This document shows positions 37,218 through 46,635 of a DNA stretch of 64,000 nucleotides, one piece after another. The notes beneath the pieces were generated by a model. That model was not told the DNA's origin. It was given only the letters and a program-made list of their open reading frames with translations, and made no database searches. Position 1 is the first letter of the stretch, and every line of letters begins with the position of its first letter. Both the position numbers and the translations under genes were made by a program. Source of the stretch: Xanthomonas sp. AM6 (GTDB lineage: Bacteria; Pseudomonadota; Gammaproteobacteria; Xanthomonadales; Xanthomonadaceae); NCBI RefSeq assembly GCF_025665335.1, contig NZ_CP106869.1, forward strand, positions 3,560,501 through 3,624,500, in the 5' to 3' direction.

Positions 37218-40200
37218 TTACGGCTGCACCACGTTGATCGTGCCCGGATTGCTGCGCCCCACCCCGCGCAGGTCGGGACGGTACATGTCCTCGACCAGCG
37301 GCGGCGGCACGGTGTAGGTGCCCGGGGTCACCGCGCGCACCAGGTAGAACACCTGCGCCTTGTCGCCCGAGGACAGGCTCAGCGCGGCCACGTAGCGGTC
37401 GTCGCGGAACTCCTCGTGCTTGACCTCGGCGGCCTCGGAGCGGTCGCTGATCTCGATGCCGTCCACCACCACCTCGGACCACTGCTTGGCGTCGCCCAGG
37501 TTGAAGTTCTCGATCTCCAGGCCGGCCGGCAGCAGGTCGGTCAGCAAGGCGTCGGGCATGTTCACGTTGGAGGTGATGGTGACGCGCACGATCAGCGCCT
37601 CGCCTTCCTTCAGCGGCCGCGGCGTCCACGGCTTGCCGTCGGTGCCGTACCACTCGCGTTCCACCTTCAGCGTGCTTTCGTCCACCGCCGGCGCGGTGCG
37701 CGGGACGCCGGCGATTTCCAGGCTGGCGTACAGCGGCGCCTCGCCCTGCGGCACGAAGCTGACCCCGCGCGCCAGCTCGGCCTCGCCGAACTGGCGGCCG
37801 AACGCCTTGGCCGCGCCGATCGCCTCGCTGCCGTCGCCGATCGTCAGCTGCCCGGACACCAGCTTGCTCTGGTTGGCCAGCAGCGCCTTGCCCATCCGCG
37901 CCAGCGCCACCTGCTCCTGGGTGCTCAGCCACAGCCAGCCGCCGTGGCGGCGCGCGTCGATCTCGCGGCCCAGCGCCACCGCCCGTGCGTCGTACTCGGG
38001 CTTGGCCAGGCCGCGCTCGTGCAGCAGCGCGATCATCAGCGCGTCGTCGCGGATCACGCTGCCGTAGTCGCCGAAATAGCGCGGGCGGTCGGCGCTGTCC
38101 TTGGCGAAGCCGGCCGCGATCGCCGCTTCGCCGCGCTTCTTGTCGCCCTGCAGCGACAGCGCCACGCCCAGGTGCACCAGCGACAGGCCGGTCAGCGCCT
38201 TGCCGCGGTCGTTGTCGTACAGCGCGCGCAGCGTGCCCAGCGGGGCGCGGTTGACGCGGGCCAGCACGTAGCCGGACCAGGCCTGGTTGGCGAACTTCAG
38301 GTTCTCGCGGCGGTCCTGGCCGTAGAAGTTGTTGCCGCCGGACAGCAGGTCCTCGCTGAGCCGGTTGAGCGCCTTCTGCAGCACGGTGTCAGGCACCGCG
38401 AAACCGGCGTCCTTGGCGTCGAGCAGGAACTCGGCGATGTACGGGGTCAGGCCCGGATTGACGTAGACGTCGTCGCCCCACATCGAGAAATGGCCGCTGG
38501 AGATCTGCATCGACGCCAATCGGCCGAACGCGCCTTCCATGCGCTCGCGGCGGGTCGCCGCGTCCAGGCCCGTGGCGCCGAGCAGCCTGGCGGTGGCGTC
38601 GTCGAGCAGCAGCGCGGCGTAGCCCTTGCTGGTGGTCTGCTCGGCGCAACCGTACGGGTAGTTCAGCGCGCCCTGCAGCGCGCTGGCGAACGGGATCGGC
38701 GGCAATGCGCTGACCAGCATGCGCGCGTTGACCGAGCCGGCCATCAGCCCCTCGGCATCGGCCATGCCCAGCGTCACCGGCGCCAGCGGATCCAGCACGC
38801 GGGTCTGCGCGCGCAGCACCGACGGCCACGCCGCGCGCACCGGCAGGTCGTAGCGGCGGTCGACGCTGAAACCGTTGCCGTCCACCCGCACCCGCACCTT
38901 GGCCACGGTATAGCCTTCCTGCGCCACCAGCGGGAAGCTCAGCGTGGCCTTGCCGTCCTTGCCGAGCTTGGCGCTGCGCGCGTTCTCGGCGATCGCCAGC
39001 GGGCCCTCGCCGTCCACCCGCACCTTGAACTCGCCCGGCTGGCCGGTGAAGTTCTGCACGTCCAGGGTGACCGTGCTGCGGTCGCCCGGCGCCATCACCC
39101 GCGGCATGCTCGCCTCGGCCACGATCGGCGCGCGCACCAGCGTCTCCACGTCGCGGTTGCCGTAGCGCTCGTCCGAATACACCAGCGCCGACACGCGCAG
39201 CGTGCCGTTGAAGTCCGGCACCGGCAGCTGCACCCGCGCGTTGCCCTTGGCGTCGAGCTTCACCGAGCCGGAGAACAGATCCACGGTCTGCACCCGCGCG
39301 GTCGGCCGCTTGGCCTGCGGCAACGCCGCCAGCGCCATGTCGCCGCCGAAGCGCAGCTTGCCGCTGCCGCCCTCGAAGCTCTCGATCACGCGGCCGTAGA
39401 TGTCGTACGCATCCACGCCCAGGCGCCGCTGCGCGAAGAACTGCGCGTTGGCGTCGGGCACCGGGAAGCGGGTGATGTTGAGGATGCCCACGTCGACCGC
39501 GGAGATGGTCACGTGCGCCTGCTTGCCGGCCAGTTCCGGCACGCTCACCGTCACCGGCAGCGGCTGCTCCGGGCGCATCTGCTTGGGCGCGACCAGGCCC
39601 ACCGCCACGCGCCGGGTCTTGCGCTCCATCGGCACGAAGGCCACGCCGACCGCGCGCGCCGGGGTGATCTTGCTCGGCGCCGACCCGCCGCGGAACACCA
39701 GCGCGGTGACGTAGACGTCGTGGCGCTCCCAGTCCTTGGTCACCGGGATCTCGAACGTGCTGCCCGGCTTCACGTCGACGTCCTGCACATACAGCATCCT
39801 GTCGCTCTCGACCATCAGCACGCCGGGACCGGCATGCGGCGGGGTCAGGGTGACCTTGAGCGTGTCGCCGGCCTTGTAGCCGGTCTTGTCCAGCGCCAGC
39901 TTGACCTTGTCCGGGCGCGCGTCCAGGCCGCGGTTCTCGTCGTTCCAGCTCCAGCCGGCGCGGAACGGATAGCGCGTGGTCAGGCCGGTGGACGGATCGA
40001 ACACGTCCACGCGGTACTCGCCCCACTCCACCGGGAAATCGAACTTGGCCGCGCCGCTGCCGGCATCGACGGCGATGGTCTGCTTGTTCTCGAAGCGGCG
40101 GGTGAAGTCGTAGTCCCAGCGGTTGTCGGTGAACGCCCAGTGGTAGTCGCGCAGCTCGCGCACCAGGGTTACCTTCAGCCCCTTGGCCGGCTGCGGCTTG

Positions 40201-42170
40201 CCCTGCGCGTCCACCCGCATCAGCTCGAAGCGCGCATTGGCGTTGGCGTCGGCGCCATCGGCGTCGTCGAACAGCGGGCGCACCCCGACCAGCGCCGGCG
40301 CCGGCCACAGCACGCGCTTGAGCGTGCGGGTGACGGTACGGCCGCCGGTCTCGTAGACGCTGGCGGAAACCAGCGCGGCGATGGTGCTGGTCGGCTTGGC
40401 TTCGTCCGGCAGCGCGATGTCCTCGGCGATCTTGCCGTCGGCGCCGAACTCGGTATCGATCACGTCCTTGGCTTCGCGCGGCAGCTGCAGCGTCGAGTCG
40501 CCGAAGAAATAGCCCGGCAGCGATTCCACCGGATGCTGCTCGACCGCTACCGCCAACTTGGCGGTGAAGCGGTTGCCGTCGGCCGGCGCGCCGTACAGGT
40601 AGGCGGCAGTGGCCTGCAGCTTGAACGGCTCGCCCGGCTTGAGCGTCTTCTGCGCGCTGTCCAGGTCCAGCTTCATGCGCTCGGGCAGGAACTCCTCGAT
40701 GCGCAGGGTCATGCCCTGCACCGCCTCCTTGCTGGCCGGGTCGGTGCGGAACTCCACCTGCCAGCGCCCGGTCGGGGCATCGGCGGGGATGAGCTGCTCG
40801 AAGCTGAAATAGCCCTGCTCGCCCGGCAGCAGCCGGGTCTCGCGGAAGATCTTGCCGTCGGGCTGCTTCAGCCGCAGGAACACCGGTTGACCGCCGGCCG
40901 GCTGCGCGCCCTTGCCGGTGGCTGCCACCGGCTTGCCGTCGTTGTCGCGCAGCAGCGCCGACACGCGCACCGTCTCGCCGGGACGGTACAGGTCGCGGCC
41001 GGACCAGGCGAACACGTCGAACCAGGCGTTCTCGCGCCCGGCCACGGCGAACTCGCTCAGGTCCAGCGCCGGCTGGTTGAACGGCAGCATCGACAGGTCG
41101 GTGCCGCTGCGCGCCACCAGCACCTGGCCGGCGTCGAGCGTGTAGTTCAGCAGCGCGTTGCCGTTGGCGTCGGTCTCGCCCTTCAGGAACAGCTCGCCCT
41201 GGGCGTCGAGGATGCGCAGTTCCACCTTCTTCAGCGGCTCGCCGCTCTGCAGCGAGGCGGTGTGCACGAACAGCTTGTCCTTGTAGGCGCGCGTGTGCAG
41301 GCCGATGTCGCTGACGGTGAAGAAGGCGGTGTCGTATTCGTTCTCGAACCGGCCCGGGCGCTTCATCACCGCGAAGTACAGGCCCGGCTCCTGCAGCTCC
41401 TTGATTTCCTGGATCGGCAGGTAGGTCAGCGCGCGCTCGTTCTTGTCGCCGCCGAGCACGAAGCGGTTGACGTAGACCGACTCGGCCAGCTGCGAGATCG
41501 GGGTGTGCTCGCCGTACTCGCTGTCCATCTCCCAGCTGCCGCGGCGGCCGCCGCGCTGGTACTGGGCGAAGAACGTCGGCAGCGCGCCTTCCTTGACCCG
41601 CATGAACTCCACGTCCACTTCCGGCACGTTGAGCGAGACCACCGGCAGGCCGCGGCTCTCACGCGCCGGCAGCACGCTGCCCTGCGAGGCGAAGCCGACC
41701 GCCGGCTCCAGTTCGCCGGTGTAGACCTTCTGCTTGAGCGGCTTGCCCAGGCGGCTGCCGTCGGCGGCGAGCAGGTCGGCGGAGATCACCACGGTGTAGT
41801 CCTTGGCCGCCTCCACGTACGGATAGCGCAGGGTCTTGCCGTCGTCGGACAGCGACCAGGCGCTGTCGTCGGTGCCGACCTTCTCCTCGAAACGCAGCAG
41901 CTTGTCGAAGTCCTGGGTGCCGACCAGCGGCCGCGAGAACTCCAGCGCCAGCGACAGGCCGTCGCTCTTCTGGTCGGGATAGGCGCGGACCAGGCCAAAG
42001 CCCTTCATCGCTTCCTTCTGGCCCTTGACCGGTTCGCCGCTGGCGTCGGGCAACTGCCCGGATTCGTTGCGCTTGCAGCCGCCCAGCGCCAGCGCCAGGC
42101 CCAGCAGCAGGAAGGTGCCCAACAGCCCCGCGCGCAGGAAGTGCCGCTGCCGCTTCGAATCCGTCTGCAT
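37218..42170 (-). CDS. yfhM: Alpha-2-macroglobulin family lipoprotein (YfhM type)
   Basis: A very large (1650 residues) periplasmic lipoprotein that can trap attacking proteases. The signal sequence ends LALALGGC, so Cys32 is the lipid site. MG-like domains run through most of the chain, followed by the thioester domain with YGCAEQT (Cys1175 to Gln1178), whose CxEQ is intact, so covalent trapping of proteases should be possible. The length is near that of Escherichia coli YfhM (1653). ATG 42170 is preferred because the signal peptide starts here. PbpC, the usual partner, is 11 kb away. It follows the repeat-rich gap after the nucleoside hydrolase gene. Confidence 0.96.
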   Translation of the reverse strand: MQTDSKRQRHFLRAGLLGTFLLLGLALALGGCKRNESGQLPDASGEPVKGQKEAMKGFGLVRAYPDQKSDGLSLALEFSRPLVGTQDFDKLLRFEEKVGTDDSAWSLSDDGKTLRYPYVEAAKDYTVVISADLLAADGSRLGKPLKQKVYTGELEPAVGFASQGSVLPARESRGLPVVSLNVPEVDVEFMRVKEGALPTFFAQYQRGGRRGSWEMDSEYGEHTPISQLAESVYVNRFVLGGDKNERALTYLPIQEIKELQEPGLYFAVMKRPGRFENEYDTAFFTVSDIGLHTRAYKDKLFVHTASLQSGEPLKKVELRILDAQGELFLKGETDANGNALLNYTLDAGQVLVARSGTDLSMLPFNQPALDLSEFAVAGRENAWFDVFAWSGRDLYRPGETVRVSALLRDNDGKPVAATGKGAQPAGGQPVFLRLKQPDGKIFRETRLLPGEQGYFSFEQLIPADAPTGRWQVEFRTDPASKEAVQGMTLRIEEFLPERMKLDLDSAQKTLKPGEPFKLQATAAYLYGAPADGNRFTAKLAVAVEQHPVESLPGYFFGDSTLQLPREAKDVIDTEFGADGKIAEDIALPDEAKPTSTIAALVSASVYETGGRTVTRTLKRVLWPAPALVGVRPLFDDADGADANANARFELMRVDAQGKPQPAKGLKVTLVRELRDYHWAFTDNRWDYDFTRRFENKQTIAVDAGSGAAKFDFPVEWGEYRVDVFDPSTGLTTRYPFRAGWSWNDENRGLDARPDKVKLALDKTGYKAGDTLKVTLTPPHAGPGVLMVESDRMLYVQDVDVKPGSTFEIPVTKDWERHDVYVTALVFRGGSAPSKITPARAVGVAFVPMERKTRRVAVGLVAPKQMRPEQPLPVTVSVPELAGKQAHVTISAVDVGILNITRFPVPDANAQFFAQRRLGVDAYDIYGRVIESFEGGSGKLRFGGDMALAALPQAKRPTARVQTVDLFSGSVKLDAKGNARVQLPVPDFNGTLRVSALVYSDERYGNRDVETLVRAPIVAEASMPRVMAPGDRSTVTLDVQNFTGQPGEFKVRVDGEGPLAIAENARSAKLGKDGKATLSFPLVAQEGYTVAKVRVRVDGNGFSVDRRYDLPVRAAWPSVLRAQTRVLDPLAPVTLGMADAEGLMAGSVNARMLVSALPPIPFASALQGALNYPYGCAEQTTSKGYAALLLDDATARLLGATGLDAATRRERMEGAFGRLASMQISSGHFSMWGDDVYVNPGLTPYIAEFLLDAKDAGFAVPDTVLQKALNRLSEDLLSGGNNFYGQDRRENLKFANQAWSGYVLARVNRAPLGTLRALYDNDRGKALTGLSLVHLGVALSLQGDKKRGEAAIAAGFAKDSADRPRYFGDYGSVIRDDALMIALLHERGLAKPEYDARAVALGREIDARRHGGWLWLSTQEQVALARMGKALLANQSKLVSGQLTIGDGSEAIGAAKAFGRQFGEAELARGVSFVPQGEAPLYASLEIAGVPRTAPAVDESTLKVEREWYGTDGKPWTPRPLKEGEALIVRVTITSNVNMPDALLTDLLPAGLEIENFNLGDAKQWSEVVVDGIEISDRSEAAEVKHEEFRDDRYVAALSLSSGDKAQVFYLVRAVTPGTYTVPPPLVEDMYRPDLRGVGRSNPGTINVVQP

Positions 42171-42886
42171 ACGTTCGCTCCGTGAAAGTGGCGCGAGTAT
42201 AGAACGCGGACGCGACGGCCGGAGGGTCGGCGTGGAGATTGCAGCGCGGCGTTTGCGCGTGCCCGGCCCGGGGAGAGGAAGCGAAGGGGAAAGCACCCGC
42301 CGGCACCTCCGAGAGCCCTCCCTGTGGGAGCGACTTCAGTCGCGACGCACGCCGCGGCGCATCGGCTGGACCAGGATGCAGTCGGGACTGAAGTCCCTCC
42401 CACAGTGCACCCGGCGAGCTGGCTGCAAGTGCGTGTAGGAGCGGCTTCAGCCGCGACGAGCGAAGCCTGGAATCGCGACGGTTTCGGCACTCGGTCGGGC
42501 TGAAGCCCCTCCTACGATGCACCCAGGCGGTTGGCCGCGAATCCTGTAGGAGCGGCTTCAGCCGCGACGAGCGAAACCTGGAATCGCGACGGTTTCGGCA
42601 CTCGGTCGGGGCTGAAGCCCCTCCTACGATGCACCCAGGCGGTTGGCCGCGAGTCCTGAGGAGCCGGCCGCCGCGAGTCTCCTGTGGGAGCGACTTCAGT
42701 CGCGACGATCGGCGCCGGGAACCGCAACGCATCGGCTACCTGCCGGGGCCGAAGCCCTCCTGCAGTGCATCCAGGCGGTTGGCCGCGAATCCTGTAGGAG
42801 CGGCTTCAGCCGCGACGAGCGAAGCGGGAAATCTCGTTCGCTTCGGATCCGGTCGGGCCGAAGCCTTCCGCGGTTTACCGCCGGCC
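42171..42886. repeat. Repeat-rich intergenic region with about ten REP-like units
   Basis: About 716 bp with copies of both subtypes and their GGG variants. Examples are 42323-42346 and 42683-42706 (core GCGACTTCAGTCGC), 42434-42457, 42545-42568 and 42793-42816 (GCGGCTTCAGCCGC), 42381-42404 (GGGACTGAAGTCCC) and 42494-42515 and 42605-42627 (GGG-x-CTGAAGCCCC type). No gene is supported in the region. Confidence 0.9.
42434..42656. repeat. Tandem duplication of a 111-bp unit
   Basis: Two nearly identical units (42434-42544 and 42545-42656), each holding a REP-like copy, the string CCTGGAATCGCGACGGTTTC, an inverted REP-like copy and CACCCAGGCGGTTGGCCGCGA. They differ by a few bases and one insertion. 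The last string returns a third time around 42767-42790. Confidence 0.85.
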
Positions 42887-43900
42887 TCAGCGCAGCAGGC
42901 GCTGCATGTACAGCGCGATCAGCCGTGGCCGGTCCAGTGCCAGGCAGACCTGGGCGTTGGCGGCGCCGGTTGCGGCGCGGCGGCCGTCCGCCGCGCCGCC
43001 GGGCGGCAGTTCCCGCGTATAGCCCTGGTCGTCGACGGCGATGCGCAGCGGCACGGTCGGGCACAGGCTGGGGTCGAGCAGCTGCGCCACCGGCACCACA
43101 TCGAACAGGGTCGGGGTGGCGCTGGCCCAGGGCTGGTCGGTGTCGCGCCACTGGTAGTACAGCTGCGCCAGCGCATCGGTCAGCGGGTCGCCGTGGGCGA
43201 ACAGCGCTACCCGCTCCGGCTCTTCCAGGGTCACCTGGGTCGCGTCCAGCGGCAGCATCACGATCGGCACGCCGGCGCCGAACACGCGCTGCGCGGCGGC
43301 GATGTCGGAGACGATGTTGTACTCGGGCGCCGGCGCGCTCGGCGGGCGGTAGCGCGACTTGCCGTAGCCGGCGCGCACCGAGCCGCCCATCAGCACCACC
43401 TGCCTGAGCTGGGCGAAGCCCTGCGGGTCGCGCGCGAGCGCGCGCGCCGCGTCGGTCAGCGGGCCGAGCACCAGCAGCGTGACCTGGCCGGGATGGCGCC
43501 GCGCCTGCGCCAGGATCAAGTCGGCCGCATCCGGCGCCTTGCGCGGCGGCGTGCCCTTCGCCGCCCAGCGCGCCTGGCTGAAGGGAATGCCGCTGGCGGT
43601 CCTGTGGCCGATCGCCAGCGGGATGTCGCCGCGTCCGGCCTGCTGCAACAGCCGCTGCAGCAGCTGCGCGCGCAGCCCGGTGTCGCCCCAGGCCGAGCCG
43701 ATGCCGAGCACCTGCAGTTCCGGGCTGCGCAGCAGCAGCGCCAGCGCGAACGCATCGTCGATGTCGTCGCCGATGTCGGTGGACACGACCACCTTCTGCG
43801 CCGCGACCGGCCCCATGGCCGCGTCCGCCGCATTGCCGGCTGCCGCGATCGGCGCCAGCGCCAGCAGCGCCAGCGCCGCCCACCCTTTCAGATTGCGCAT
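42887..43900 (-). CDS. Secreted nucleoside hydrolase (IunH family)
   Basis: A 337-residue nucleosidase that splits the N-glycosidic bond of nucleosides. The N-terminal signal peptide (MRNLKGWAALALLALAPIAAAG) indicates export. The calcium-binding motif is STDIGDDIDDAFAL, a variant of DTDPGxDD with an added Asp. The chain includes LVLGPLTDAARAL, MGGS and EYNIVSDIAAAQRVF, as in family members. It is immediately downstream of the TonB receptor, after a strong terminator, and could degrade nucleosides in the periplasm. Nucleobase preference cannot be told. Confidence 0.9.
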   Translation of the reverse strand: MRNLKGWAALALLALAPIAAAGNAADAAMGPVAAQKVVVSTDIGDDIDDAFALALLLRSPELQVLGIGSAWGDTGLRAQLLQRLLQQAGRGDIPLAIGHRTASGIPFSQARWAAKGTPPRKAPDAADLILAQARRHPGQVTLLVLGPLTDAARALARDPQGFAQLRQVVLMGGSVRAGYGKSRYRPPSAPAPEYNIVSDIAAAQRVFGAGVPIVMLPLDATQVTLEEPERVALFAHGDPLTDALAQLYYQWRDTDQPWASATPTLFDVVPVAQLLDPSLCPTVPLRIAVDDQGYTRELPPGGAADGRRAATGAANAQVCLALDRPRLIALYMQRLLR

Positions 43901-43912
43901 GCGCGCCTCCGC

Positions 43913-43944
43913 AAAAAAGAAACCGCCGGCATGATAGCCGGCGG
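43913..43944 (-). terminator. Rho-independent terminator between the TonB receptor and nucleoside hydrolase genes
   Basis: On the minus strand CCGCCGGC-TATCAT-GCCGGCGG is followed by TTTCTTTTTT. It sits 32 bp after the receptor stop and about 12 bp before the nucleoside hydrolase start, so the next gene either has a promoter inside or is reached by read-through. Confidence 0.85.
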
Positions 43945-43975
43945 TCCGTGGTTCACCGCAGTGCCGACGCGCCGA

Positions 43976-46195
43976 TCAGAAATTGGCGCGGAACTGCGCG
44001 CCGACGATGCGCGGATCGTTGATGAAGCCGGTGAGGTTGTTGAAGTCGATCGCACCGGTGGCGCGGATCTGGTTGGTGCAGTTGCGGCAGAACACCGACA
44101 CCTCGTACGCGCCGGCGCCCCAGTTGTAGCCGATCTTGGCGCCGCCCTCGAACAGCGGCTGGCCGACGAACTCGCGCGAGTCGTACAGGAAGAAGTTGAT
44201 CTCGCTGCGGTAGGACCAGTCGGTGTAGAAGAAGAACTCGGCGTCGTCGCCGACCGGGATGCCGTAGCGCAGCGTGGCGTTGCCCATCCACTTGGCCGCC
44301 TGCGGCAGCACGTTGCCGTCGATGATGGCATTGCCGGCGGCGTTGAGCGGATCGGTCACGGTGCAGGTGCGGCACACGCCGACCGACAGGGTCGGATCCT
44401 CGATGCGGGTCCAGTTGTAGGCGCCGCCCAGGGTGAAGCGCAGGTTCTGGGTCAGCAACGCTTCGAAGTCGAACTCGGCGCCGCGCGCCTTGGAGGTGTC
44501 GGCGTTGAGCAGGCGCACGTCGTTGGAGGTACCGCCGACCGCGGTCAGCTGCTGGTTCTTCACCCGGAAGTCGTAGACGTCGAAGCTGATGCGCGCGCGC
44601 TTGTCGAACAGGTCGGACTTGATGCCGATCTCGTAGGAATCCACGGTCTCCGGCGCGGCCACGGTCAGCGGCGCGGTCGCCGACGGCACGCCGAAGCTGG
44701 CGCCGCGGAAACCGCGCGCGGCACGGGCGTAGACGTTGACGTCGTCGTTGATGGCGAAGGTCGCGCTGAGGTCGCCGGTGACCTTGGAGTTGTCGGTGCT
44801 GCCGGTGGACGGCTCGAGCAGGGTGACGCGGTCCAGCGCCAGCACGTCGAAGGTCTTCTTGTCGTAGGTGTAGCGGATGCCGGCGCGCAGGTTCAGGCGA
44901 TCGGTCGCGGCGTAGTTCAGCGAGCCGAACGCCGCCCACGAGGTGTTGCGCTGGCGGGTCAGCTGGTAGCTGCTCAGATCGCCGCCGCCGAAGGTGTCGT
45001 AGGTGTAGTTCTCGCCTTCCACCGAATCGTGGAAGTAGTACAGGCCGGCCTGCCAGTTGAGCGGGCCTTCGTACTGCGATTCGGCGCGCAGCTCCTGCGA
45101 GTACTGGTCCAGGTTCTTGATGCCGCCGGCGGTTTCCACCGGGAACGCGATCACGCCCGGGCCGGACGGCGGCGCGAACACCGCGCCGTAGCCGCCGTCG
45201 ATGTCGCCGCGGCTGTAGTACTTGCCGATGCCCTCGTAGCCGGTGATCGAGTGCAGCACGATGTCGCCCAGGTCCCAGGTCAGGTTGACGCTGCCGCCGT
45301 AGGTCTGCAGTTCCTGGGTGTTGGCGCCGTCGATGGAGACCTTGTCCGGATCGAAGCCGGCGACCAGCTGGTTGCTGCCCGGCCGGAAGATGTTGGCGCG
45401 GAACAGCCGTGCGGTGCCGTCGAGGTGGCGCGCATGCGCGTTGAACAGCGCGCTGAAGTCCTCGCCGGGCTGGAACAGGAGCTGCACGCGCACCGCCGAG
45501 TCGGTGTAGCCCTCGAACGAACGGTCGTCGACGGTGTTGTCGACCCAGTCGTCGCGGCGCTGGCCCAGCGCCGACACGCGCGCGGCCCACTTGTCGCCCA
45601 TCGCCACGCTCAGGCCGGTTTCCATGGTCATGGTGCCGTAGGTGCCGTAGGACAGGCTGGCGTAGCCGTCGTTGGCGCCGATGGTCGGCTTGACCGAGTT
45701 GAACTTGACCACGCCGGCCGGCGTGTTGCGCCCGAACAGCGTGCCCTGCGGGCCGCGCAGCACTTCCAGGCCCTCCAGGTCGAAGATCGGGAAGCCCTTC
45801 AGGAACGCGTTCTCGGCCACCACGTCGTCGTAGATCAGCGACACCGGCTGTGAGGCGTAGGTGTTGAAGTCAGTGTTGCCGTAGCCGCGGATGTAGAAGC
45901 GCGGGAACACGCGGCCGTTGGAGGACTCGACGTTGAGGCTGGGCGCCTTGCCGGCCAGCACGCGCACGTCCGAACCGCTGGTGGCGATCGCGTCCAGGTA
46001 TTCCGGGCGCAGCACGCTGGCCGACACCGGCACGTCCTTGGAATCCTCCGAGCGCCGCTCGGCAGTGACCTTGACCGCATCCAGGCGGGCGATCCCGTCG
46101 GTGCCGTCGGCCTGTTGGGCGGCGGCGGAGAACGAGAGGGCGGAAACGACGGCTACGGCAAGTGCGCTGGCGCGCAGCGACCAACTGGCGGACAT
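43976..46195 (-). CDS. TonB-dependent outer-membrane receptor
   Basis: A 739-residue receptor with signal peptide (SLRASALAVAVVSALSFSAAAQQ), TonB-box-like region (about 40-50, AVKVTAERR), plug (YLDAIATSGSDVRVLAGKAPSLNVESSNGRVFPRF..., split by the barrel start at about 150; includes EGLEVLRGPQGTLFGRNTPAG), and a beta-barrel ending ...RIVGAQFRANF with the terminal Phe. Such receptors import large substrates using the TonB system. It lies before a nucleoside hydrolase gene, but the substrate is not implied strongly. A palindrome sits about 90 bp upstream. Confidence 0.95.
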   Translation of the reverse strand: MSASWSLRASALAVAVVSALSFSAAAQQADGTDGIARLDAVKVTAERRSEDSKDVPVSASVLRPEYLDAIATSGSDVRVLAGKAPSLNVESSNGRVFPRFYIRGYGNTDFNTYASQPVSLIYDDVVAENAFLKGFPIFDLEGLEVLRGPQGTLFGRNTPAGVVKFNSVKPTIGANDGYASLSYGTYGTMTMETGLSVAMGDKWAARVSALGQRRDDWVDNTVDDRSFEGYTDSAVRVQLLFQPGEDFSALFNAHARHLDGTARLFRANIFRPGSNQLVAGFDPDKVSIDGANTQELQTYGGSVNLTWDLGDIVLHSITGYEGIGKYYSRGDIDGGYGAVFAPPSGPGVIAFPVETAGGIKNLDQYSQELRAESQYEGPLNWQAGLYYFHDSVEGENYTYDTFGGGDLSSYQLTRQRNTSWAAFGSLNYAATDRLNLRAGIRYTYDKKTFDVLALDRVTLLEPSTGSTDNSKVTGDLSATFAINDDVNVYARAARGFRGASFGVPSATAPLTVAAPETVDSYEIGIKSDLFDKRARISFDVYDFRVKNQQLTAVGGTSNDVRLLNADTSKARGAEFDFEALLTQNLRFTLGGAYNWTRIEDPTLSVGVCRTCTVTDPLNAAGNAIIDGNVLPQAAKWMGNATLRYGIPVGDDAEFFFYTDWSYRSEINFFLYDSREFVGQPLFEGGAKIGYNWGAGAYEVSVFCRNCTNQIRATGAIDFNNLTGFINDPRIVGAQFRANF

Positions 46196-46282
46196 GGGAA
46201 CTCCGGACGTGGAAGGGGCGAGAACGGGGTGCGCGCCGCCGGCAACCGATGTCGCGCCGCAGCATAATTAACACAAAATACA

Positions 46283-46295
46283 CATGCTTTGCATG
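46283..46295. promoter_or_regulatory. Palindrome CATGC-TTT-GCATG upstream of the TonB receptor
   Basis: A perfect five-base inverted repeat, about 88 bp before the receptor start, next to an AT-rich candidate promoter. It could be an operator. The protein that might bind it is unknown. Confidence 0.3.
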
Positions 46296-46509
46296 GGCCG
46301 GTCACTTGAACACGTTAAGGCGGCGACCGCGCAGTACGCCGACCGCGGCGGCGCCCAAGCCGCGACGCGGGCGCGGCACGCCGTCGACCACACCTGCTGC
46401 GTGCCTGTGCCCTGCCGATGCCCCGCTCCCGGCCCGCGCTTCGGCTCCCAGTCCTCCGGTGCCACTGCCCTTTCGGCCGGATGGCATCGCGCTGCTGCGC
46501 AACGCCCCC

Positions 46510-46577
46510 TGTAGGAGCGGCTTCAGCCGCGACCGCTCTACACGCGAAGCCCGGTCGCGGCTGAAGCCGCTCCTACA
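46510..46577. repeat. Palindromic intergenic repeat, paired copies (core GCGGCTTCAGCCGC)
   Basis: Two inverted copies with TGTAGGA/TCCTACA ends, 59 bp after the prpF stop, before the TonB receptor gene. The hairpin may serve as the 3' end of the prp transcript. Confidence 0.88.
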
Positions 46578-46635
46578 AGGTCCAGACTGGATCTTCGGCG
46601 CCACGGCGGTGCGGCCGGGCTGTCAGCGCTGCCGC

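Larger units (their letters stand above)
46196..46635. other. Intergenic region between the TonB receptor and prpF
   Basis: About 440 bp without a supported gene. It contains an AT-rich stretch (46262-46282) that fits the receptor promoter, the palindrome at 46283-46295 and the REP-like pair at 46510-46577. No terminator for prpF could be singled out apart from the REP-like hairpin. Confidence 0.6.

Noticed and set aside
37122-42185. A 1687-residue open frame on the plus strand opposite the alpha-2-macroglobulin gene
   Set aside because: It mirrors a true gene with recognised domains; the translation is His/Arg/Ala/Gln-rich without family similarity, as expected for GC-rich antisense frames.
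42323-42816. Series of near-identical 24-bp units resembling a CRISPR array
   Set aside because: The units are palindromic, occur in both orientations, have uneven spacing and share their spacers; no cas genes lie nearby. They are REP-like repeats.
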